Positions 43,248-51,000 of a stretch of DNA of 64,000 bases are shown here, piece by piece. The position numbers and the translations under genes are program-made. How positions within the stretch are numbered: the first letter of the stretch is position 1; each line of letters starts with the position of its first letter. The notes beneath the pieces were generated by a model. That model was not told the DNA's origin and searched no databases. It worked only from the letters and a program-made list of their open reading frames with translations. Location of the stretch: positions 2,082,338-2,146,337 of the forward strand of contig NZ_CP042913.1 of NCBI RefSeq assembly GCF_008065115.1, written 5' to 3'. Source of the stretch: Bythopirellula goksoeyrii. GTDB taxonomy: Bacteria; Planctomycetota; Planctomycetia; Pirellulales; Lacipirellulaceae.

Positions 43248-44339
43248 ATGATTTTCCTCGCTCGATCCTTTCCTACCATTCTCACCCTGCTGGTCGCCCT
43301 CAGCACGTCCTCTATTGTCCTGGCGCAGATCAAGGAAGCGACCGATGTCGACCCGCTCCTGAATCTTGGCCAGTCCCAGGTGGTGCGCTATCGGGTTGGT
43401 GCGTCGATCACCGCCAAGCGGGGGCCCGTCCAAAACGTCGTCGCGATGGTGGCCGTGCCGTTTGAGTGTGCGGAGCAGGATGTGCAAATCGCCGAGGAGG
43501 ATATTTCTCCTGGCGTCGATCTGGTCGACTATCGGCTGCTCGATGGGGGAGCACGCCAAATGCTCATCAATATCCCCTATCTCGCCGGCGGCGAGGAAGC
43601 CCACGCGATTGTCACCTTCGACGTCACTACCAGCACGATTCTCCCCCCCGAGGAGGATCAAACGGCGCTGCTCGTTGTTCCCGAAAGGCCCGATCGTCAC
43701 CTCAAAAAATACCTCGGCCGCAGCGACTACATCCAATCTACCGACAGCAAGATCCGCAAGACCCTTCGCAAGATCTTCGAGGTAAAACCAGAGGAACCCT
43801 CCGACGACGAGTCTTCCGACGGCGAGACTGCTTCAGCGGACGATGACGAATCAACCGACGAAGTCGCCGAAGAAACCGAAGCAACTCCTGAAGTTCTTCC
43901 TCTCACCCCTTGGCAGCGTGTTGAAGCCATCTACGACTACGTTCAACAGAACGTCAAATACGTCGAAGGCGACGACAAGACGGCTGTCGAAACGCTCACC
44001 GAAGGGAGCGGCGATTGCCACGACATCAGTGCCTTGTTCGTCGCACTCTGCCGGGCAGACAAGGTCCCCGCTCGGCTGGTATGGGTTCATGAACATTGCT
44101 ACCCCGAGTTTTGCTTGGCCGATGAGGAAGGTAACCTGCATTGGTTTCCCTCGGAATCCTCCGGCATGCGTGCATTCGGCGAGATGCCCACCCCACGTGT
44201 CATCATGCAAAAGGGCGACAACTTCCGTGTCCCCGAACGCCCCCGCGAACGGCTCCGCTACGCCAGCGACTACCTCATCGGCGTCCCCGTACGCGGCAGC
44301 GGCAAACCGACGGTGAAGTACATTCGGGAGCAACTGTGA
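43248..44339 (+). CDS. Exported transglutaminase-like protein
   Basis: 363 residues from ATG at 43248, which gives a clean signal peptide ending at VLAQ; an upstream in-frame ATG would place the signal peptide internally. A beta-rich N-terminal half is followed by an acidic Ser/Asp/Glu linker (about 200-230) and then the transglutaminase-like core: nucleophile Cys in GSGDCHDIS, followed by VWVHEHCYPEF with His, and WFPSE as candidate third residue. Members act as proteases or amide-cross-linking enzymes; the target is unknown. Convergent with the TlpA-like gene, separated by a large inverted repeat. Confidence 0.83.
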   Translation: MIFLARSFPTILTLLVALSTSSIVLAQIKEATDVDPLLNLGQSQVVRYRVGASITAKRGPVQNVVAMVAVPFECAEQDVQIAEEDISPGVDLVDYRLLDGGARQMLINIPYLAGGEEAHAIVTFDVTTSTILPPEEDQTALLVVPERPDRHLKKYLGRSDYIQSTDSKIRKTLRKIFEVKPEEPSDDESSDGETASADDDESTDEVAEETEATPEVLPLTPWQRVEAIYDYVQQNVKYVEGDDKTAVETLTEGSGDCHDISALFVALCRADKVPARLVWVHEHCYPEFCLADEEGNLHWFPSESSGMRAFGEMPTPRVIMQKGDNFRVPERPRERLRYASDYLIGVPVRGSGKPTVKYIREQL

Positions 44340-44371
44340 GATAGAGGTTAGAGGCTGGTGGTTAGAGAAAG

Positions 44372-44435
44372 TAGCCGCGATGCAACGCATCGCGCGGCTC
44401 CATTTTTTCCCCTGCGATGCGTTGCATCGCGGCTA
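44372..44435. repeat. Inverted pair of REP palindromes, possible bidirectional terminator
   Basis: Arms 44372-44393 and 44414-44435 are perfect 22-base reverse complements, each a REP palindrome GCGATGC-AAC-GCATCGC flanked by TAGCC. They frame a loop containing TTTTTT, between two convergent genes. Confidence 0.75.
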
Positions 44436-44481
44436 GGCCGCAGAGGAGATTCGAGTATGAGTCACTTCTAACCACTCACCA

Positions 44482-45024
44482 CTACCCCCTCTTCCCCAGT
44501 TCTGCATCCAGCGCGTCTTCCAGGCCGTAGGTCGAAGTGCTCGACCACACTGCCCTGCCCTCTTTGTTGAACAGGATCAAGGTTGGGAAGAATTGGATTC
44601 CGAGCATGTCCAGCGTGGGATTCGCTCCGTAGCCCACGGGCCAATCGAAGCCGGGGACTGTCGCCATGTAGTTCTTGACTGCTTGGTGGGCGGATCCCCC
44701 TTCCGGCGTGAGACCAATAAACTCCACGCCCAGGGGTTGGTACTTCCCATACAGCTTGGCCAATTTGGGAAGTGACTCACGACACGGCGGGCACCAGGTC
44801 GCCCAGCAATCGACCAACACCACCTCACCACGCAAACTCGCCGGCGACGGCGCGGTCGAGCTATTCACCCACCCCTCGGCCATCAACTCCGGCATCGGTG
44901 TCCCCTCGGCAATAAGTGATCCCGTGCTGCCTCTCGGCCAGACGATCACCGCCAACGCTGTGGCCAGCAAGGCAAAACCGAGGATTTCACCCCAACCGGT
45001 AGTGGTTCGTTTGGAAGATGGCAT
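44482..45024 (-). CDS. TlpA-like thioredoxin-fold protein
   Basis: 180 residues. Single N-terminal hydrophobic segment (about 11-28) as membrane anchor or uncleaved signal, then a thioredoxin fold with the redox site WATWCPPCRE and the cis-Pro region in IQFFPTLILF. It should reduce disulphides in the periplasm, for example in cytochrome c biogenesis or protection of the Cys-rich exported protein nearby (inference). Its start lies only a few bases from a REP repeat. Confidence 0.9.
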   Translation of the reverse strand: MPSSKRTTTGWGEILGFALLATALAVIVWPRGSTGSLIAEGTPMPELMAEGWVNSSTAPSPASLRGEVVLVDCWATWCPPCRESLPKLAKLYGKYQPLGVEFIGLTPEGGSAHQAVKNYMATVPGFDWPVGYGANPTLDMLGIQFFPTLILFNKEGRAVWSSTSTYGLEDALDAELGKRG

Positions 45025-45044
45025 AGTGGTGAGAGGTTAGAGGT

Positions 45045-45070
45045 TAGCCGCGCCCCGACGCAGAGCGTCG
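45045..45070. repeat. REP-like palindrome remnant
   Basis: Starts TAGCCGCG and contains the hairpin CGACGC-AGA-GCGTCG, a diverged member of the REP family common in this window. Confidence 0.55.
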
Positions 45071-45247
45071 TGAAGAGAGGAGCTCTCGATTTTGGAAAAA
45101 ACCGCTTTTCAAAAAATAATTAATTCCCTTCTGCACCGTCATGTTGTCATTCAGTTCGATAAAAACAGGGGTAAATCTCATCGTCCGCGTGCATAATTTT
45201 TTGAGTTTTTGAACAAAAATTATCTGTGAGTTCGGGAATCCACTTCT

Positions 45248-45307
45248 TGTCATTTCGAGGTACTCCGAGAAATCTGGCCAGATCCCTCGGAGTACCTCGG
45301 GATGACA
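45248..45307. repeat. 60-bp nested palindrome (GTCAT...ATGAC element)
   Basis: TGTCAT and ATGACA ends, then CGAGGTACTCCGAG paired with CTCGGAGTACCTCG (14 bp perfect), and an inner palindrome ATCTGGCCAGAT. Only two wobble positions separate the outer and inner stems. Resembles the widely dispersed GTCATTCCGAG-type elements I recall from other genomes. Confidence 0.75.
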
Positions 45308-45354
45308 GTTCGCTTAGCCACTGAACGTTGCGAGGAAGCTCTTTGCATGTTCGT

Positions 45355-45403
45355 CGCCTTTCGCTCCGCCGAAAGTAGCCCTACTTTCGCGGAGTGAAAG
45401 GCG
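45355..45403. repeat. CGCCTTTCGCTCCG-type hairpin element
   Basis: Arms CGCCTTTCGCTCCG and CGGAGTGAAAGGCG pair with one wobble, around GAAAGTAG-CCC-TACTTTC. A dispersed repeat type known to me from planctomycete intergenic DNA (from memory, not searched). Confidence 0.65.
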
Positions 45404-45568
45404 GCTATGGTGTCGGGGTCGAGGACGCCCCGGCTCGCTGCCCACTAATAGCCAATAGCTAAAACCGTTCCCTCGCCCATTATCGCGATTTCAGGGCAAA
45501 CCGCCACCGGGGATTTTTGGACGGGGAGGAGAGAGAAGGGGCTAGGATCTGGGGGCTTGGGTCTGGTC

Positions 45569-45601
45569 GTAGGCTGGAACAAGCCGTGCGCAGTTCCGGC
45601 A
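45569..45601 (+). repeat. GTAGGCTGGAAC...GTTCCGGCA dispersed repeat, forward copy
   Basis: Diverged second copy of the repeat at 43172-43205, with the same GTAGGC start and GTTCCGGCA end. Confidence 0.6.
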
Positions 45602-45633
45602 CTGAACTGGGGAGAACTCTTGCCCGGGAGAGA

Positions 45634-45665
45634 TGCCGGAACTCGCGTTACTCGTTATGGCCTAC
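45634..45665 (-). repeat. GTAGGCC...GTTCCGGCA dispersed repeat, inverted copy
   Basis: On the minus strand it reads GTAGGCC...GTTCCGGCA, i.e. the inverse orientation of the copy 32 bases away, so the two together form a larger inverted repeat. Confidence 0.6.
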
Positions 45666-45767
45666 GGCATGGAGGGAGGTTGAGAATTGATGGCTCAGGA
45701 CTGGGAACATACATCGTCGCATTTTCCCCAGCCTCCAGCCCCCCACTCCTAGCCCCTTCGTCTTTCT

Positions 45768-47633
45768 CTAGCGCCTACGAAGGCCGAATCCCAGTACGGC
45801 GCCGAGCATCAGCACGAGCGAGCTGGGCTCGGGGACGTTGGCTAGAGCGGCTGTCAGGGGCATACCCATTCCACCATACTGCTGCTGGATTTTTAGGAAG
45901 TCCAGTCCATCGACGTCGCCGTCGCCATCGGCGTCGCCCAGTGCAGACAAGTCAGGAGGCGCGGTCCGGCCATAGTTATTCTGCCAGATCTGCATATCGA
46001 GTTGGTTGACAATGCCGTCGCCGTTGAAGTCGGCTCCAACTGGCAAAGCGATGGCCGCGGTGGCTGTGGCAAAGAGCGTATCTGTGGTACCCATCAGGTC
46101 GATGTCCCAGAGCCGTCCTCCAGCCGACGCCACTTGTGGAAAAGTACCGGTAACTCCCCCCACTGCATGCAGCAGTTGATAGCTGTCGCCTGGGGTTGGC
46201 AGCACGCCCGCCGAGTAGTCCAGCGAGATAATCGCGTCGGTCAAGTCGGCAGTTCCGGTGATATCGAGCGTTCCTGCCGAAGGACCGGCTGCGAGTCCCA
46301 AGAGTCCGGCCGAGGTAAAGGTCAAATCACCGACGAAGAGCACTTCGCTGTTAGAAAGAATCTGGATATCGCCGCCGTTGTTATTGATTAGCCCATGCAA
46401 TGTACTGTTGCCGCCGATGGAGATCGTGCCACCCGGCTCGTTTTCCAGACCCGCAGGGAAATTCATCACACCATTGCGGACAACAATTTCGAAGTTGTTG
46501 ATCAACGGTAGGAGTGTAGCGTTGAAATCCATTTGACCATCTTGGACAAAGATAGTGCCGAAGTTATCGACCGGACCAGAGAAGACCAGATTATCGCGAA
46601 AGGTAACATCACCAGCCGAACTGCCTATCTGACCGAAAGGTCCGACGAGAACGGGACCGTCGACATAGCCGTCGCCATAGAGTTCACCTTCGATTTCAAT
46701 CAATCCACTTGCAGAAGGAAGTCTCCGCAAACGACCACCGGTGGAAAGAACAACTTGCCCGCCACGATTGATAAACGTCGAACCGGCCACTTGTACTATG
46801 GCTCGATTGGCAATGTTGAGAGTTCCCTGCCCCGGGTCGAGGAGATTCAAGGCACCATTACCTACAAACAGATTGGCGTTGGTGCCGGAGGTACCCACAT
46901 TCCAGCGGGAGCCGATGCCGGTCACGTTGACGATACCCACGCCGCCGCTCTCGTTGCCGATAATCGAATCGCTCCCTCCGTCACCAGAGACGAGGATTCC
47001 ACGAGCGTTGACGTCAAGTTGCCCAGTACCGAAGTCGCCCACGATGAGTCCGTCGGTAATAATCCTTGATCCTTGTCCAGTGATTGTGCCGACGCCGTCA
47101 CCCGTCTCTAATGCACCAACAACAAAGTCAAGGGCCTCCACGCTGGCACTATCAGACAGATCAAGAAAGCCTTGTCCAGCATTGCCGAGGAAAAAGGTAT
47201 TAGTAACGATCCAATCGCCGCCATTGAAATCTTCCAGCGTGGCTGCGCCGATGCTCCCTTCCTGATTGCCAATGATGCCGTTGTCGGATTCGATCGGTGC
47301 GAGTGTACCAGAGAAAGGTGGAAAACTGTCCATGAACAAGCCGGCAATACCCGTATCGCCAATGATGAGATCACCGCCGATTGGTCCTCCAGCATCGCTA
47401 ATGTTTCCCGGAGTTGGGTCCGTATCACCCACGACGCTCAAATCTGCATGAACAGACGATTGCAGGCCGACGAGAGTCAGCACAGCGAGACCAGCCAGCC
47501 AGCGTGGAACCAATACGCTTCCCGTAGAACGGCCACTCCTGGCCGTTGATCTGAAGACGGGCAGGAGTGCCCGTCCTACTTCCATTAGCCTTGGGACCAG
47601 GGAACTAGATTGAATGCTCATCAATAAACGCAT
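45768..47633 (-). CDS. Large PEP-CTERM protein with autotransporter-like beta repeats
   Basis: 621 residues. A long N-terminal extension (1-45) precedes the hydrophobic signal core WLAGLAVLTLVGLQSSVHA. The body consists of Gly/Asn/Val-rich repeats of the beta-helix type (FLDLSDSASVEALDFVVG, GTITGQGSRIITDGLIVG, GTLNIANRAIVQVAG), as in autotransporter passenger regions. Two dockerin-like segments (DFNGDGIVNQLD, DADGDGDVDGLD) precede VPEPSSLVLMLG and RRR, the PEP-CTERM signal. Probably a surface adhesin or scaffold. Residues 18-38 are encoded by a dispersed repeat (47521-47580). Confidence 0.83.
   Translation of the reverse strand: MRLLMSIQSSSLVPRLMEVGRALLPVFRSTARSGRSTGSVLVPRWLAGLAVLTLVGLQSSVHADLSVVGDTDPTPGNISDAGGPIGGDLIIGDTGIAGLFMDSFPPFSGTLAPIESDNGIIGNQEGSIGAATLEDFNGGDWIVTNTFFLGNAGQGFLDLSDSASVEALDFVVGALETGDGVGTITGQGSRIITDGLIVGDFGTGQLDVNARGILVSGDGGSDSIIGNESGGVGIVNVTGIGSRWNVGTSGTNANLFVGNGALNLLDPGQGTLNIANRAIVQVAGSTFINRGGQVVLSTGGRLRRLPSASGLIEIEGELYGDGYVDGPVLVGPFGQIGSSAGDVTFRDNLVFSGPVDNFGTIFVQDGQMDFNATLLPLINNFEIVVRNGVMNFPAGLENEPGGTISIGGNSTLHGLINNNGGDIQILSNSEVLFVGDLTFTSAGLLGLAAGPSAGTLDITGTADLTDAIISLDYSAGVLPTPGDSYQLLHAVGGVTGTFPQVASAGGRLWDIDLMGTTDTLFATATAAIALPVGADFNGDGIVNQLDMQIWQNNYGRTAPPDLSALGDADGDGDVDGLDFLKIQQQYGGMGMPLTAALANVPEPSSLVLMLGAVLGFGLRRR
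47521..47580. repeat. Dispersed two-hairpin repeat inside the PEP-CTERM signal region
   Basis: GAACGGCC-ACTCCT-GGCCGTT and GACGGGCA-GGAG-TGCCCGTC sit side by side. On the minus strand this is exactly codons 18-38 of the large PEP-CTERM protein. Same general type as tandem hairpin repeats seen between planctomycete genes (recalled, not searched). Confidence 0.75.
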
Positions 47634-48050
47634 AGAAGTGCCTCTCTCGGATGGTATGTGCCAGCGGGCGTCCGGTGACCCTGCCGACGGTTAGTTCCAT
47701 TTTCATTGGGGATTTCGGGGATGTCAAATGAAAAGCGGTTAGCTTTTAGGTGTTAGTCGTTAGTGGGGAAAACGGGGGTTGGGATTTGGGGGCTAGGGAT
47801 GCGATTCTTGCCCCAGTCCCGTTTTTCTCTAGTCTCTAACCTCCAGCCTCTAATCTCTATTCATCTATGAACAGGAGGCAACTGAGTAAACGGAGTTATT
47901 GTCAATTACAATCTCTGTTACCTCGGTTCTCTCATGTTCAATTCTTTCTTGTGGCTTTTCGCGCTTTTCGTGGCAAACGGATTTCCGGAAGCTAACGCAA
48001 CCGGCTCGCCTTTTTCGCCCAGTCCCTAGCCCCCAACTCCCAGTCCCCAC
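47634..48050. other. Intergenic stretch with CCCAGCCCC-type low-complexity DNA
   Basis: 417 bases. Contains TTAG-type repeats (about 47737-47765), GGGGGTTGGG-like runs (47775-47800), TCTCTAACCTCC-like runs (47835-47865) and the CCCCAACTCCCAGTCCCC run (about 48022-48051). The latter type reappears in the leader-coding region of the next gene. Confidence 0.55.
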
Positions 48051-51000
48051 TTATTCAATTTCTCTTTTCAATCTCACGGTTTCTTTCACATTATGATTCG
48101 CCCCGGGTTGGAAGCCGACGGGGATCGTGCGGTCGACGATGGCAAACTTTCGCACGCGGGTGAAGTCCCCCGTGTCACTGCCGGCTTCTTTGGTGAATTG
48201 GTAACCATCGGGGTAGATGCGCCGGTAAGTAGTCATATCACCATGAATAGTAGCGTTAAAAGCGGGTGCTTCCTCAACTTCAAAAAATCCGACCGTGATC
48301 CACACGGCGAACACGTTCGACCGGTTGGTGGTCATGCTCGACAAGCGCGAGATGGGTGAGTAGCGGAAGTATGGATTGCGATCGGTGTCACGATATTTAT
48401 GACCAGAGGCATTGGTTGCCTGATTGACTTCTGCTGTGAAGAGTGGATCGCCGGATAGATTCAAACTTGCTGTTAGTGTAGCCGGCAACTCTGAACTGCG
48501 CAATAACATGGAATCCAGTCCATCACGCAACATGGCTGGTGTAGGCACCATATCACCAGTATCCGAGGTTCGGAATGGATTTGCAAAAAGAGTTGGAGAA
48601 TCAGCATCTAGCTTAGTGGGTGCGTCATTCAATTGACCATAGCCCCTACGGAAAGAAGCAAAGTCATCATCGTCGACAACAGGATGCCCTGGATCGCTTC
48701 CATCTCGCTTGGCGCTCCCGTGGAATACCCCATGCCAAACGGCACCGTTAGCAACAGTATTGATATTCACTTTCCCCGGATCACGTCTCTCGGGCAACCG
48801 GTTGAAGGGGGGCTGCCAGCCGTAGCGGGGATCACGCGGGTCTTTATTGGGTGGTCCACTCGGGGCGTCCGCTAAAGTCTGTCCAAAAGTCTGGGGATTG
48901 AGCCACGTCTCGGTGCCGACGTAGCGGCTGGGAACTTCGACCAGATCAAGGACGCGATAGAGGCCGGCGATACCAAGGTCATCGCTATTACCAGCAGTGC
49001 CATCCACTCCGTTTGCATCCACACGGAAGAAATTCAGCAAATGGCCGTAGGGACCGTCAAGAACCCACTTGAAAGCGTTTGTTGCGTTCGAGAGTTCTAC
49101 CTCAACAGCCTTACGTTGATTCGTATCACGATAAAGTTCTTGATTGGGAGTCGGCGAAGTTGCCGAGGGATTGAGGAACGAAAACGTCTGCAAGAGTTGC
49201 GAACTTCGGCGGTGCGGAACTTGCATTAACTCGCCAGGATTGGCAAAGGGGCGATTGTTCCAGGTGATCCAAGGAAACGGAGTATCGGGTTGCGTTTGTG
49301 AATTCGTGTTTCTGCTGAACGATTCATTTAGGAACCCAAGAGTCTGATCGGGAATTCCTCGGAAATGATAGTCACTAGAACCGGCGGGTTCCTGGCCACT
49401 TCCATTGCCGGCTCGGTTTCGAAAAATTCCATAGAGCTTGTTACTCGTTCTTGACCATCCAATCCACTCGGGATTCCAGAGATTTTGAGCAGGCTGATTC
49501 GCCTGTATGGTCGAGCTAATGTCGTTGTTAAGGTAGCCATCGATTTGTCGATTTCTATCTAGTCTTCTTCCGTCCAGGAACATTCCTTTATGGAGCAAGT
49601 CCAGGCTTATCCCAGCAGCATTAGGAAGAGGAGCATCTACCGGATTGTTGGACCTGCCGCGTTGCACGCTAGAGAAACTTAATTCTGCATCACGATTGGG
49701 ATATTCTACAACGTTTCCATTGGAATCCAGCTTCAGTTCTCCTCGTGCTGGTCCATCATCACTTCCATTAAAGACGGTGACATTGGCACCCATCGAATCA
49801 ATGGTAAGGTACGGATTCGTATCTTTGTTCCAAGGCAAGAGTGGATTAGCAAGCCGCTGGAGATAAATCCAACTAAAAGCAGGTATCGTTCTCAGCACCG
49901 CTCTGTTTGGATTTTGTGGTTGTCCAATTCCTCCCTGACCTCCCGACGAGGAATTAGTGATAGGTAATCTCAACCGCGTCTCACCATCTTTCCAAGAATT
50001 GCCGCCAATGCCCCCGCCTCCTTGAGCACGTTGATCGTCGTGCGGTATATCTTCATAACCTGGTATGTTAATTGGAGGATAACCTCTAACGGGTTCGCTA
50101 ATCGTAAATCGCCTTGGTTCGTTGATAATTGCTACGTCCGCAATATCTGGTGAGGTAGGAGATGCGACGATATCTGTTCCGTTGGAACCTACTAGTTTCA
50201 CCTTCGGTGTTCCCGGCGTACTCCTCGTATCTAATACAATGCCGCGGGAAGAATTCACTCCAGAAGATCCCAAACCAAAATGAGAACGGTATTGCCCAGG
50301 TTGACCAGAGACTTGGTCGCCCGATCCTACCACTAAGTACCGTCCGGGACGCACCGGAGGGACTTGAAGGTTTGGCGAATTGACAAATGCTCTGCCCCCA
50401 GCGCTGTCGGGAATGGTGATGCTGTTGGGGTTTTGTCCTGTGAAATACACACAGCGATCGAGCACGCGCGGATGATGGTTTTTGTCTGGAGAATCCGGGT
50501 CCTTATCTGGGCCTGCCAGAGATCGATAGGTTCCATTCTGCAAGAACGTAGTTTTGTAGACCGCCAACCGCCACACAGGAGAACTGTTAGAGACGGGGTC
50601 CAAGGCCGCCAGGTCGACTCCGTTGTCGTTGCCATTGACTACTTCGTGAGTGTCATTATTCGCACCAGGGCTTGCTGGCCACGGATTGTAGAGCTCGACA
50701 AACGCTGCACCTTTAGGTGGTCTTATCTGATCGTAGTCTTGATCGTATGTTTGACTTGCCGGATCTACCTTTCCTGCCTTTTTCGAGTCAGGTGCATTTG
50801 GCTCGGGGTTTTCGTTGTCTTCATCCTCGGTACGCCGATCGTGCCAGGCAAGAGTCTCGGTCATCACGAGTTCGGGTCTCTCGGTGCCCCAGACCACACC
50901 ACCCGTGTCGTCGTTCGTCGCAGGTTGGGTATCCATCCCGGTCCAATCCGCCGTCGTAGTGAGATTGCCATCGACTTGCCAAGCATTACTCGATTTCAAT

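Larger units (their letters stand above)
45025..45767. other. 743-base repeat-rich intergenic island
   Basis: No credible gene. It contains a REP remnant (45045-45070), an AT-rich block (45085-45235), a 60-bp palindrome (45248-45307), a second hairpin (45355-45403), two copies of the GGCC-type repeat in opposite orientation (45569-45601, 45634-45665) and CCCCAGCC-type low-complexity DNA near 45530-45560 and 45720-45765. Confidence 0.65.

Noticed and set aside
45025-47640. CRISPR array in the repeat-rich island
   Set aside because: The repeats are palindromic, of different families, and not regularly spaced; there are no cas genes.
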